Origin: JBGTGT01 sp051439375
GTDB taxonomy: Bacteria > Cyanobacteriota > Cyanobacteriia > Cyanobacteriales > Microcystaceae
NCBI GenBank assembly: GCA_051439375.1
Contig: JBFRWB010000108.1
Location: 1-53,382 of the forward strand
Direction: 5' to 3'
DNA: 53,382 nt
Made by a program: the position numbers and the translations under genes. The notes under the pieces were generated by a model. That model was not told where the DNA came from and made no database searches. It saw only the letters and a program-made list of their open reading frames with translations. Every line of letters starts with the position of its first letter. Position 1 is the first letter of the stretch. Shown piece after piece: positions 44,884 through 53,217 of this stretch.

Positions 44884-45732
44884 GTGGTGGAGGGTAAAAC
44901 CTTGGACGAACTTAGAACAGCACTTGAACTAGCAACCGAAGAAGAATTACAACAGTTTACGAAAATTCTCTTTAGTCGGAAACTTAACCCCATTGACTAT
45001 GTAAATGTTCCCCAACCTGATGAAATTCAAAGCAGAGACTGGCAAAGTCAAATAGATGCGATAGAAGATCGATTTCGCTACCTTGCTTCCGATGGTTTAA
45101 CGGTTTTAAAGGGAAAAACACAGGAATTTAGCTACCGTAAAGCACTTATTCAAGTTTGTCAGTATCTGAAAATTCCCTACGCTCAACAGATGACGACAAC
45201 AGACATCGAAGCGGAGATTTTTTTACATCTCATCGAGAAAGCGTGGAAAAAACTACCTGTAGCGGATAAAAAAAGTATTACTCGCAAGGTAAAAAATGCT
45301 TTGTCTCAACAGTCATTACCCGAACCGATTCCTATCAATCTGCAAAACAACCCAGTAAATCTTATTCTCAAAGGAAGTAGTGTTATTGCTGTCAATTCTC
45401 TCCTGAAATCACTGATTTTAAAACAGATTGCTCGTCAGTTTGCCCTTCATTTTACCCAATATCAAATGGCTAAGACGACAATTGTGAAGGGAGGCGGTGT
45501 GCTGGCTAATCAATTAGCGGTAAAATCGGCTCAACGGGGAATGGCAATGACAGCCGCTCGATATGGTGCGGTTCGCTCAGTTTTTGCCTTTGTTGGGCCG
45601 GTATTATGGGGCTGGTTTTTGGCTGATTTGGGGTGGCGAGCGATTACAACTAATTATGGACGCATTATTCCAGTCATTTTTACTTTGGCAGAAATTCGCT
45701 TAACTCGTAGCGAATGTTGGGAATTTGCTTAA
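44884..45732 (+). CDS. YaaW-like protein
   Basis: Protein of about 282 residues that resembles E. coli YaaW/ubiquinol-cytochrome c chaperone-related proteins: an N-terminal helical part (LRTALELATEEELQQFTKIL), a middle region, and two hydrophobic C-terminal segments (about 200-260, with GAVRSVFAFVGPVLWGWFLADLGWRAI). The start is unsettled: GTG codons at 44884 and 44887 overlap the AAGGAG sequence, and a TTG at 44902 has better spacing. It is followed 18 bp later by the DUF72 gene on the same strand, probably co-transcribed. Function unknown. Confidence 0.7.
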   Translation: MVEGKTLDELRTALELATEEELQQFTKILFSRKLNPIDYVNVPQPDEIQSRDWQSQIDAIEDRFRYLASDGLTVLKGKTQEFSYRKALIQVCQYLKIPYAQQMTTTDIEAEIFLHLIEKAWKKLPVADKKSITRKVKNALSQQSLPEPIPINLQNNPVNLILKGSSVIAVNSLLKSLILKQIARQFALHFTQYQMAKTTIVKGGGVLANQLAVKSAQRGMAMTAARYGAVRSVFAFVGPVLWGWFLADLGWRAITTNYGRIIPVIFTLAEIRLTRSECWEFA

Positions 45733-45749
45733 ACAAGAGCGAATAGAGA

Positions 45750-46604
45750 ATGACATTTTATTTAGGATGTGCTGTTTGGTCTTATGGAGGGTGGTTAGGC
45801 TCATTTTATCCGCCGAAAACAGCCAATAAAGACCTTTTATCCCTTTATAGTCAACGGCTCACCACTGTTGAAGGAAATACGACTTTTTATGCTGTCCCGT
45901 CCCCAGAAACCGTACAACGATGGTGCAAGCAAACCCCACCTTCTTTTAGATTTTGCCTTAAATTTCCCAAAACCATCACCCATCAAGGGTTATTAACGCC
46001 AAAAATCCCAGAAGCGATCGCATTTATTGAGCGGGTTTTCCCCCTAGAGAAGCGTTTAGGGGCAATTTTCGCCCAACTTCCCCCTAACTATAGTCCAGAC
46101 TATCAAGAAGATTTACAAGGTTTTTTACAGGCGTTAACTCCTTTCCCTGTTAATATTGCCTTAGAAGTTCGTCATTTAGATTGGTTTAAACCCCCTTATC
46201 AAGATCAATTAAATGATTCTTTGACCCAACTAAATATAGGAAAAGTTCTCTTAGATACTCGTCCAATTTATAATTGTCCTGATGATCCTCAAGTCAACTC
46301 AAAGCGTCGCAAACCGGCTGTTCCTCTACAGTATCAAGCCACTGCAAACTTTAGTGTAATTCGCTTTATTAGTCATCCCAAATCAGAATTTAATTTTAGC
46401 TATCTTCAAGAATGGGTTAAACAAGTTGATAGTTGGTTAGCCAAAGAGATGACCTTATTTTTCTTTATTCATTGTCCCATCGAAGACTATTCTCCCGCAA
46501 CGGCTCGTTATTTTCAACAACAGTTAGAAAAAGCAAACATTAATATTCCTTCTTTACCTTGGGAAACGATTCCCCCTCTTCCTCAACAACTGAGTCTGTT
46601 TTAA
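45750..46604 (+). CDS. DUF72 family protein
   Basis: Protein of 284 residues with a TIM-barrel-type DUF72 fold. Typical stretches are YLGCAVWSYGGWLGSFYP at the start, TTVEGNTTFYAVPSPETVQRW, FRFCLKFPKTITHQ, GAIFAQLPPNY and NIALEVRHLDWF. The family occurs in bacteria and archaea, has conserved acidic residues in a barrel resembling sugar-isomerase or endonuclease folds, and has no firmly known reaction. It lies 17 bp downstream of the YaaW-like gene. Confidence 0.92.
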   Translation: MTFYLGCAVWSYGGWLGSFYPPKTANKDLLSLYSQRLTTVEGNTTFYAVPSPETVQRWCKQTPPSFRFCLKFPKTITHQGLLTPKIPEAIAFIERVFPLEKRLGAIFAQLPPNYSPDYQEDLQGFLQALTPFPVNIALEVRHLDWFKPPYQDQLNDSLTQLNIGKVLLDTRPIYNCPDDPQVNSKRRKPAVPLQYQATANFSVIRFISHPKSEFNFSYLQEWVKQVDSWLAKEMTLFFFIHCPIEDYSPATARYFQQQLEKANINIPSLPWETIPPLPQQLSLF

Positions 46605-46656
46605 AAATATGATATTCTTTGAATAGAAACACTTTTTATTTTTTAGTCCTATAATT

Positions 46657-47490
46657 ATGTCTTACTTTGACACTTTACCTCAGAAAATTAAATCAGGTGA
46701 TCAAGACGCTTTATCAGCTTTTGGTCGTCATATTCATTGGGGATATTGGCTTAATCCAACCTTAGCAGATGGAACATTAGAAGATTTTGCGATCGCATCT
46801 GAAAACCTTAGTAAAGAAATGATTAAAACGGCACAAATTGAGAGTGGTCAAAAAATTGTAGATGCAGGTTGCGGATTTGGTGGCACAATTGCTCGCATTA
46901 ATGAAAACTATCATAATATGAATCTATTTGGTATCAATATTGATAAAGAGCAAGTAACAAGAGCCAAAGAAATTGTCATCCCTAATCCATCTAATTCTAT
47001 TACTTTTCTCAACGACAATGCCTGTCAAATCTCCATAAAAGCCTCTGATTTTGACCGAGTATTAGCCGTTGAATGTATCTTTTCTTTTCCTAGTCGATTA
47101 GCCTTTTTTGAAGAAGCTTACCGATTACTTAAACCGAATGGCACAGTCACTATTTGCGATTTTTTACCCGTTGAACCCCTTGCCCCATTATGGACAGCTT
47201 CCGAAAAACTGATTAATCAGTTAGTAGGAAAAAGTTATGGAACAGTTAAGACTGATACACCCATTACTACCTTCATCCCTCTGTCTCACTATCAAAAATT
47301 AGCACAAAAAGTTGGGTTCAAGTTGACAGACTATCAAGATATAACAGTAAATACCCTACCTACTTATCCAATACTTCATAAAATTATGAATCCACAGAAG
47401 ACTATAAGTATTTGGGCAGGAATAGAAGGATTATATTTTCTTTCAAAAACACAACTTATTCGCTATATGATTTTACAATTTTCTAAATAG
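46657..47490 (+). CDS. Class I SAM-dependent methyltransferase
   Basis: Methyltransferase of 277 residues. The SAM-binding motif I is IVDAGCGFGGTIARI (about 67-81), acidic motif II is LFGINIDKEQV (about 90-100), and motif III is around FDRVLAVECIFSFP (about 130-143), with LLKPNGTVTICDF as post-III. It is closest in pattern to small-molecule methyltransferases of the UbiE/tocopherol group, and a probable tocopherol methyltransferase gene lies 750 bp downstream. The substrate cannot be read from sequence. Confidence 0.85.
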   Translation: MSYFDTLPQKIKSGDQDALSAFGRHIHWGYWLNPTLADGTLEDFAIASENLSKEMIKTAQIESGQKIVDAGCGFGGTIARINENYHNMNLFGINIDKEQVTRAKEIVIPNPSNSITFLNDNACQISIKASDFDRVLAVECIFSFPSRLAFFEEAYRLLKPNGTVTICDFLPVEPLAPLWTASEKLINQLVGKSYGTVKTDTPITTFIPLSHYQKLAQKVGFKLTDYQDITVNTLPTYPILHKIMNPQKTISIWAGIEGLYFLSKTQLIRYMILQFSK

Positions 47491-47672
47491 TTAGATTCAG
47501 CGGGAATAATTCATGAATTGTTTCTGTAAAGTCATTTAAGTTTTATTTTTTCTTCAATTAAATGGATGATGTCCTTCAATGGGGTTGAGAAAATTAGGCG
47601 AAAATTCTCCTAAAAAACGATATACAATGAAAAAAAGACTAACAATCTCAAATCATCAAGGAGTAGTGGCTT

Positions 47673-48224
47673 ATGCGGTTAGTCATGCTAGGCGGCCCCG
47701 GTGCAGGAAAAGGGACTCAATCCCTCAGATTAAGCAAAAGTCTGAATATTTCCGCTATTTCCACAGGGGGAATTTTACGGGAAGCCATTTCAGCTAACAC
47801 ATCCCTTGGCCAAAAAGCCGAACCCTATGTTGAAAAAGGAGAATTATTACCCGATGAGATAATGATTCAATTTATGCGTCAACGTCTTCTCAAAACAGAT
47901 ATGTCCATGGGATGGGTATTAGATGGTTATCCTCGCACTGCTTTTCAGGCTGAAGAATTGGACTTTTTACTAGAAGAATTAAATCAAAAAATAGACTGGG
48001 CAATTTACTTAAAGCTGAGTGAACCTATCATGCAAGAACGTTCCTTATCTCGTTCTTTGTTGGATGATAATCCTGATGTGATTGACCGTCGTATTAAGGC
48101 ATTCAAAAGCCGAACAATTCCCATTTTAGAATATTATGAAGGAACAAAACGACTATTAACGATTCCAGCAGACACTTCTCCTGAGCAAGTGGAACAAGAC
48201 ATCTTAAAACACCTAAAAAAATAG
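47673..48224 (+). CDS. Short adenylate kinase-family nucleoside monophosphate kinase
   Basis: AMP kinase-type enzyme of 183 residues. The P-loop is GGPGAGKGTQ (about 7-16), the NMP-binding part ISTGGILREAI, and the DGYPRT motif is at about residue 89-94. The LID domain is absent: SRSLLDDNPDVIDRRIKAF follows directly, as in short-type kinases. AAGGAG lies nine bases before the ATG. It is a 16-bp neighbour of the tocopherol methyltransferase gene and probably co-transcribed with it. Cyanobacteria usually have another full adk in the ribosomal protein operon, so this may be a paralogue. Confidence 0.88.
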   Translation: MRLVMLGGPGAGKGTQSLRLSKSLNISAISTGGILREAISANTSLGQKAEPYVEKGELLPDEIMIQFMRQRLLKTDMSMGWVLDGYPRTAFQAEELDFLLEELNQKIDWAIYLKLSEPIMQERSLSRSLLDDNPDVIDRRIKAFKSRTIPILEYYEGTKRLLTIPADTSPEQVEQDILKHLKK

Positions 48225-48240
48225 TTAGGAGAACTATAAA

Positions 48241-49095
48241 ATGAGCAATAACCTTTATCAGCAAATACAAGACTTTTATGACGCGTCTAGTCAACTATGG
48301 GAAACCACTTGGGGTGAGCATATGCACCACGGTTACTACGGTCGTCAAGGTAAGTATAAAGTTAATCGTCGTCAAGCTCAAATTGATTTAATCGAGGAAT
48401 TACTCAGTTGGTCGGGGGTAAAAACCTGTTATGATTTTGTCGATATTGGCTGTGGAATTGGGGGTAGCACTTTATATCTAGCAAATAAATATAATGCAGT
48501 AGGACAAGGGATTACTCTCTCTCCCGTGCAAGCTGAAAGAGCAGGAGAAAGAGCAATTAATGATCATTTGGAGCAACAAGTTACCTTTCAAGTTGCTGAT
48601 GCGCTAAATATGCCTTTTGAAGATAATCAATTTGATTTAGTTTGGTCATTAGAAAGTGGTGAACATATGCCCGATAAAGCAAAATTTCTCCAAGAATGTT
48701 ATCGAGTTCTTAAACCCAATGGCACATTTATTTTAGCGACTTGGTGTCATCGTCCTACGACTTCTTTGGCAGGGGAATTAACCCCCGATGAACAGAAACA
48801 TTTGGCAGAAATTTATCGAGTTTATTATTTACCCTATGTTATTTCTTTACCTGAGTATGAACAAATTGCCTCTGATTGTGGATTTCAAGAAATTAAAACC
48901 GATGATTGGTCAATTTCAGTTGCCCCATTTTGGAACGAAGTCATCAATAGTGCATTAGACATTTCAACTTTACCACAGTTATTAAAAAGTGATTTAAAGA
49001 CATTTCAAGGCGCACTTTCTTTAAATTTGATGAGTCGAGGATATGAACGAGGATTGATTCGCTTTGGTATTCTATGTGGAACTAAAAAGCTATAG
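48241..49095 (+). CDS. Probable gamma-tocopherol methyltransferase
   Basis: SAM-dependent methyltransferase of 284 residues. The N-terminal WETTWGEHMHHGYYG, SAM motif FVDIGCGIGGSTLYLANKY, and LVWSLESGEHMPDKAKFLQE are characteristic of gamma-tocopherol methyltransferase (VTE4; slr0089 in Synechocystis), which makes alpha-tocopherol from gamma-tocopherol. It lacks the N-terminal extension of the Synechocystis protein. A related MPBQ methyltransferase or a sterol-type enzyme is less likely. AGGAG precedes the ATG by nine bases. Confidence 0.8.
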   Translation: MSNNLYQQIQDFYDASSQLWETTWGEHMHHGYYGRQGKYKVNRRQAQIDLIEELLSWSGVKTCYDFVDIGCGIGGSTLYLANKYNAVGQGITLSPVQAERAGERAINDHLEQQVTFQVADALNMPFEDNQFDLVWSLESGEHMPDKAKFLQECYRVLKPNGTFILATWCHRPTTSLAGELTPDEQKHLAEIYRVYYLPYVISLPEYEQIASDCGFQEIKTDDWSISVAPFWNEVINSALDISTLPQLLKSDLKTFQGALSLNLMSRGYERGLIRFGILCGTKKL

Positions 49096-49184
49096 TTATG
49101 CTTTGTTTTTTGGAAAAATGTTTAATTCTCTAACTATTTTCAATAATAGTTTTGTTGTCTTACTCCCCAGTAAAATAAGTAGGG

Positions 49185-50210
49185 TTAGTTTTGCAGAAAA
49201 GCGACTAATTCAGTCAATTTTTGCCATGCTAAACCACTATTAAGAATATCCTGCGCCATATTAACTCCTTGCTGATGGTTATCAATGGGAATCATATCTG
49301 CAACCTGTAAGGCAAAGGACGCATTTAAGGCTACTGCATCCATCTGAGCAGGTGTTCCTTTTCCTTGTAAAACGGCTTGTAAAATTGCTCTATTTTCTGC
49401 TACTTCTCCTCCTTTTAAGGCAGTTAAAGGGGCTTTAGTGAGTCCTAATTCTTCTGGGTTGATATCACTCATTGTAACAGCTTCTCCTGAAAGAATCGCT
49501 AAATCTGTATTATCGCCTAATCCTCCTTCATCTAACCCTTCTCGGCCGTGTAAAATCATCCCTCTAGATACCTCTAATAGTTGTAATGCTTCTGCCATTG
49601 GGGTTAAAAATTGAGGAGAATAAACCCCAATGATTTGACCTGTTGGGCATAGAGGATTGACCAAAGGTCCTAATAAGTTAAATATAGTGCGGATTTTAAG
49701 AGTTTTTCGTAAATTGGCGACACTTTTCATTGCAGGATGCCAACCGGGGGCAAATAAGAAGGTCACACCCACTGCATCTAAAGCAGCTTCTACCCTCTCT
49801 ATGGGTGCAGTTAAATTGACCCCCAATGACTCTAACACATCGGCTGACCCCACTTTACTGGATGCGGAACGGTTTCCATGTTTAGCGACTTTTACCCCCG
49901 CAGCAGCGACAACAAAGGCGACGGCGGTTGATATATTGAAGGTGGATGCACCATCTCCGCCTGTACCACAGGTATCGACAACGGGAGTAGAATGGTTAAT
50001 AGGACTTTTATGAAGGGATTGAGCTTGTAAAACCTTAGCCATTCCTGCTAGTTCAGTCGCAGAGACTCCTTTAGCTTGAATAGCTGCTAGAATTGCCCCT
50101 GAAATGACATCGGGAATGTCTTCTTTCAACCATCCTTCCATCAATTGAGAGGCTTGATCTTGGGAAAGAGATTGTTTATCAAGGAGTTGTTGTAAAATTT
50201 GGCTTATCAT
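49185..50210 (-). CDS. trpD: Anthranilate phosphoribosyltransferase
   Basis: Second enzyme of the tryptophan branch: joins anthranilate and PRPP to give phosphoribosylanthranilate. It has 341 residues, the usual length. The PRPP-binding DTCGTGGDGASTFNIS (about 83-98), KHGNRSASSKVGSADVLE and the FNLLGPLVNPLCP loop are all present. It stands alone, without other trp genes next to it, as is normal in cyanobacteria. No leader peptide or attenuator is evident upstream. Confidence 0.97.
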   Translation of the reverse strand: MISQILQQLLDKQSLSQDQASQLMEGWLKEDIPDVISGAILAAIQAKGVSATELAGMAKVLQAQSLHKSPINHSTPVVDTCGTGGDGASTFNISTAVAFVVAAAGVKVAKHGNRSASSKVGSADVLESLGVNLTAPIERVEAALDAVGVTFLFAPGWHPAMKSVANLRKTLKIRTIFNLLGPLVNPLCPTGQIIGVYSPQFLTPMAEALQLLEVSRGMILHGREGLDEGGLGDNTDLAILSGEAVTMSDINPEELGLTKAPLTALKGGEVAENRAILQAVLQGKGTPAQMDAVALNASFALQVADMIPIDNHQQGVNMAQDILNSGLAWQKLTELVAFLQN

Positions 50211-50663
50211 CGGGGTTTATTAAGTCAAGAGACATTTGAGATCATTAAATAGATATTGTACCTCTTTTAAGGATCTTTCTCTCAATTTAAACCAATATAT
50301 TCCCTATTTTTTGGACTTTTCGACAATGGGTTAAATGCCCCACTTTCAGACCTGTAAACAATAACATATTATCTTCTGCATTCTGATAGGATTTAGTGGA
50401 AACGTTCCATAAGAAATTGAAGGATCATATTCATCTCAGGGATTGCTTTTTAATTTTTAATTTTTGTCTTGAGTGTCTCTTACATTCTTAGGAAATCTCA
50501 GAATTAAACACTCACAATTTTTAATTGTGTGTAGCATCATACTTCTAACCTCAAACGGACAGTGATAAAATTAGTCCCCCAAAACCTGATATGATTAAAC
50601 GTTGGACATTTAGCAAACGCAAACGACATCAAGAAATCGGTGGCGCAATTAGGTTAAAATTCC
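50211..50663. other. Intergenic region between trpD and btpA
   Basis: Divergent promoter region. It holds a GATTGCTTTTTAATTTTTAA block and, 70 bp on, a TTTTTAATTGTGTGTAGCA block; both match one element inverted at 34583-34625. A small basic ORF runs into the btpA start. Confidence 0.5.
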
Positions 50664-50686
50664 GTGGACTTAAAAAAACTTTTTAA
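50591..50686 (+). CDS. Candidate 31-residue basic ORF overlapping btpA start
   Basis: ATG to TAA gives a very basic peptide (MIKRWTFSKRKRHQEIGG then AIRLKFRGLKKTF) with a net charge near +11. It overlaps the first 23 bases of btpA in another frame. There is no clear Shine-Dalgarno sequence. It could be a regulatory upstream ORF or chance; the composition is unlike random AT-rich DNA. Confidence 0.3.
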   Translation: MIKRWTFSKRKRHQEIGGAIRLKFRGLKKTF

Positions 50687-51485
50687 CACCCCTAACCCGA
50701 TCATCGGCGTTGTTCATTTGTTACCTTTACCCACATCTGCTCGTTGGGGAGGGGATCTAACCGCCGTTATTGAAAGGGCTGAACAAGAAGCTACTGCCCT
50801 TGCGGCTGGTGGTGTAGATGGCATTATTATCGAAAACTTCTTTGATGCTCCCTTTGCCAAAGATCAAGTCGATCCTGCCATCATAAGCGCAATGACGCTG
50901 ATTGTTGATCGCATCCAAAATTTAGTAGTCATCCCTGTTGGCATTAACCTACTCCGTAATGATGCCATCAGCAGTATGGCGATCGCTACCTGTGTCCAAG
51001 CTCAATTCATCCGAGTTAATGTTTTAACAGGGGTTATGGCAACAGATCAAGGGTTAATTGAAGGCAAAGCCTATGAACTCCTACGGTATCGCCGAGATTT
51101 AGCGGCAGATGTTGCCATTTTTGCCGATGTCTTAGTTAAACACGCCCAACCTTTGGGAACACCGAATTTAAGTGCTGTCATCAAAGATACTATTGAGCGA
51201 GGATTAGCGGATGGGGTCATTTTATCAGGTTGGGCAACAGGAAGCCCCCCCAGTTTAGAAGACTTAGAAATAGCTGCGACTGCTGCTAATGGAACACCTA
51301 TTTTGATTGGGAGTGGGGCAAATTGGGAAAATATTGGTAAATTGATGCAAGCGGCTGATGGGGTCATTGTTGCTAGTTCCCTCAAACGATACGGTAGAAT
51401 GACCGAAGCTGTTGATCCCATTCGGGTTGCTCAATTTGTGGAAGCGATGAAGACATCCTGTAAAAATCTCTTCAAAACGTATTAG
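50664..51485 (+). CDS. btpA: Photosystem I biogenesis protein BtpA
   Basis: BtpA/SgcQ-family TIM-barrel protein of 273 residues. In Synechocystis BtpA is a peripheral thylakoid protein needed to keep photosystem I reaction-centre proteins stable, notably in the cold. Family stretches are IIGVVHLLPLPTSARWGG, AGGVDGIIIENFFDAPF, IPVGINLLRNDA, FIRVNVLTGVMATDQGLIEG and DGVIVASSLKRYG. It starts with GTG at 50664; no ATG fits as well. psaA and psaB lie 7-12 kb away on the other strand. A GGGCG hairpin follows. Confidence 0.93.
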   Translation: MDLKKLFNTPNPIIGVVHLLPLPTSARWGGDLTAVIERAEQEATALAAGGVDGIIIENFFDAPFAKDQVDPAIISAMTLIVDRIQNLVVIPVGINLLRNDAISSMAIATCVQAQFIRVNVLTGVMATDQGLIEGKAYELLRYRRDLAADVAIFADVLVKHAQPLGTPNLSAVIKDTIERGLADGVILSGWATGSPPSLEDLEIAATAANGTPILIGSGANWENIGKLMQAADGVIVASSLKRYGRMTEAVDPIRVAQFVEAMKTSCKNLFKTY

Positions 51486-51593
51486 TCTTTTTGTTATCAA
51501 ATTCTTTGCTATATCTATTGCGTCATTTTTTCTAAGAAAATCTGAGAAACTTAGTTGTGTCAGCAAAAAATTGATTAAATAACAAAGTGTAAT

Positions 51594-51613
51594 GGGCGCA
51601 AACAATTACGCCC
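51594..51613. repeat. GGGCG...CGCCC hairpin element
   Basis: GGGCG (51594-51598) pairs with CGCCC (51609-51613) between two convergent genes. It is related to 26171-26190 and may end transcription of one or both neighbours. Confidence 0.6.
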
Positions 51614-51639
51614 CTACATTCGCACATTCTACATTCAGA

Positions 51640-52053
51640 TTAACGTCGATAGGCTAACCAAAAGACAATCGCAGGGATAACCACCAATAATACTGCCATT
51701 ACTGTCCAAAGAAATAAACCAATCTGCGATCGCCATGCCAACATCAACCCTACCATAAACATTGTTAAGAAGATGCCCGCTAGTAAGGGAAAAGAGCCAT
51801 AGCTCAAATTGTGACGTAGGGGAAGCCAACGATAGCCTGTCCAACGCCACGCTCGTTTATAAGGATAACTAGAGGATAATTGTTCAATCACCTGTCCATT
51901 ATCGTCTAGTACGAAGATTTGTTGACAGCGATCGCAACCAAAGGCTTCTGTCAAGGTAATGGGAAGTAATCTGCCCTTGCGCCGACAAGGACAGGGATAA
52001 TCGTTACTTAAATCAACTTTGATCGTTTTTTTAGAATTTGGCACGAGGGTCAA
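51640..52053 (-). CDS. Cyanobacterial membrane protein with zinc-ribbon-like start
   Basis: Protein of 137 residues. The N-terminal part has four cysteines as CPC (about 21-23) and CDRC (about 40-43), which could bind zinc. Two transmembrane helices follow (about 90-107 and 112-133, FPLLAGIFLTMFMVGLMLAW and LFLWTVMAVLLVVIPAIVFW), and the chain ends in YRR. It is a conserved-looking cyanobacterial hypothetical; no function is known to me. It converges on btpA. Confidence 0.75.
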   Translation of the reverse strand: MTLVPNSKKTIKVDLSNDYPCPCRRKGRLLPITLTEAFGCDRCQQIFVLDDNGQVIEQLSSSYPYKRAWRWTGYRWLPLRHNLSYGSFPLLAGIFLTMFMVGLMLAWRSQIGLFLWTVMAVLLVVIPAIVFWLAYRR

Positions 52054-52157
52054 TTGGAAAATTTAAAATTACACTACTCTGTTAATATTGGCAGTTGTTA
52101 AAAGACATCCCTAGATTCCTAAATCTAAAATTAATAAATCGATTCGTCAAGGGTGAC

Positions 52158-52219
52158 GGGAGTGGGGAGTTGGGAGTGGGAAGTTGGGAGTTGGGAGTGG
52201 GAAGTTGGGAGTGGGGAGA
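52158..52219 (+). repeat. G-rich GGGAGTTGGGAGTGG tandem repeat
   Basis: Eight or nine imperfect copies of GGGAGTTG/GGGAGTGG/GGAAGTTG. The evenly spaced G runs could form G-quadruplexes in the plus strand. This sort of repeat is common in cyanobacterial intergenic DNA. Confidence 0.85.
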
Positions 52220-52600
52220 AAATTCACTTTTTTGAGGGTTATTTTACTGGATTTATTGATTTTTAGGGTCGGATACAAATTCTTCTTACTCCTCATTCCT
52301 CACGCCCTACTCAAAAACTACACTTCGGGTAAAAAACCTACCTTTATAAGCCCCACACCTGCCCATCTCCTCACACTCTCACACACCCAGATTTTGTTAC
52401 CCGAACAGTATTGAGTTCGATGGGGCAATTTCCGACTGCTAAACTCTTATAAAGGGGTGTTTATCAAATTAATTAGCTAATAAGACCCATAATTATCGTA
52501 AAAAAACGTCTTTACAACTCCTGACGCTTATAATATCGTCTTCTGAACCGGATTTGCTCTCAGCATCGGATCAGCTTACCGGTAATTTTGTCAAACTTTA

Positions 52601-52618
52601 TTTACAATGCTTTACATA
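52601..52618 (+). promoter_or_regulatory. Perfect HLR1 (RpaB-binding) motif
   Basis: TTTACAAT-GC-TTTACATA fits (G/T)TTACA(T/A)(T/A)-NN-(G/T)TTACA(T/A)(T/A) at every position. A -10 candidate TACGAT or GATAAT lies at 52634-52642, putting the motif across the -35 region of a promoter 60 bp upstream of the rhodanese-like gene. Confidence 0.7.
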
Positions 52619-52633
52619 TCTGTAAAGATTTGT

Positions 52634-52642
52634 TACGATAAT
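52634..52642 (+). promoter_or_regulatory. Probable -10 box of the rhodanese-like gene
   Basis: TACGAT (52634-52639) or GATAAT (52637-52642) lies 16 bases after the HLR1 motif and about 40 bases before the ATG at 52679. Confidence 0.45.
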
Positions 52643-52678
52643 TAGTGTTGACACAGACACCTTACCCAAACAAAACTC

Positions 52679-53053
52679 ATGACTTTATCTGGTATAGTCC
52701 CTATTCCTCCAAGCATCAAAGCCCAAAGCACAGTCCAAGTCTTACATAGCCGCCTCAACTGGGGTGAACCTGCACTAACCATTATTGATGTACGCAGCCG
52801 TGACGCATTCAATGTTAGCCACATTATGGGCGCAGTTTCCATTCCCATGACTGATTTAGTCTCTTCTGCATTAACAAGCTTAGAATTAGTCCGTGATATT
52901 TACATTTACGGTGACGTTGACGAAGCAACCGCCGAAGCAGCAACTCTGTTGCGTGAAGCTGGCTACTTGAATGTCGCTGAGTTGAAAGGTGGCTTATCTG
53001 CATGGAAAGCGAGAGGTTTCGCTATCGAAGGTAACGCTGCTGTCATCGCTTAA
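52679..53053 (+). CDS. Rhodanese-fold protein lacking the catalytic cysteine
   Basis: Single rhodanese-like domain of 124 residues. Family features are TIIDVRSRDAFNVSHIMGAVSIPM (split around 34-57) and the end AELKGGLSAWKARGFAIEG. The catalytic loop, normally Y-C-x-x-G, reads IYIYGDVDEATAE: Gly78 takes the place of cysteine, so sulfur transfer is not expected. A binding or regulatory role is likelier. The gene has a perfect HLR1 motif upstream and a strong terminator downstream, so it is monocistronic and probably light-controlled through RpaB. Confidence 0.87.
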   Translation: MTLSGIVPIPPSIKAQSTVQVLHSRLNWGEPALTIIDVRSRDAFNVSHIMGAVSIPMTDLVSSALTSLELVRDIYIYGDVDEATAEAATLLREAGYLNVAELKGGLSAWKARGFAIEGNAAVIA

Positions 53054-53087
53054 TTTTGCCAATTTAGTCTTAATCATTGCCTTTCCA

Positions 53088-53125
53088 CCGTCTGTTGTCC
53101 AAACTCGGCCAGACGGATTTTTTTA
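53088..53125 (+). terminator. Intrinsic terminator after rhodanese-like gene
   Basis: CCGTCTG (53088-53094) pairs exactly with CAGACGG (53110-53116), followed by ATTTTTTTATG. Confidence 0.92.
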
Positions 53126-53217
53126 TGTTAGGCCTTTTTAATATTCTGATTTTGAATCAGGGTTTAGGATGGAGAAAGTGTAGCCCTACGCATTGAGCTT
53201 AGGAGAGCGAATAGATT

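Larger units (their letters stand above)
52054..52678. other. Intergenic region with G-rich repeat and HLR1 promoter
   Basis: 625 bp. It holds the GGGAGT tandem repeat (52158-52219), AT-rich DNA, and near its right end a perfect HLR1 motif and a -10-like box for the rhodanese-like gene. An ORF of 76 codons through the G-rich repeat is repeat-derived. Confidence 0.6.

Noticed and set aside
47579..47797. 72-codon ORF overlapping the adenylate kinase start
   Set aside because: Most of it is an out-of-frame reading of the kinase P-loop region, and the kinase has a good ribosome site at its own ATG.
52184..52414. 76-codon ORF through the G-rich repeat
   Set aside because: The start lies within the tandem repeat and the translation has no family features; no ribosome site.
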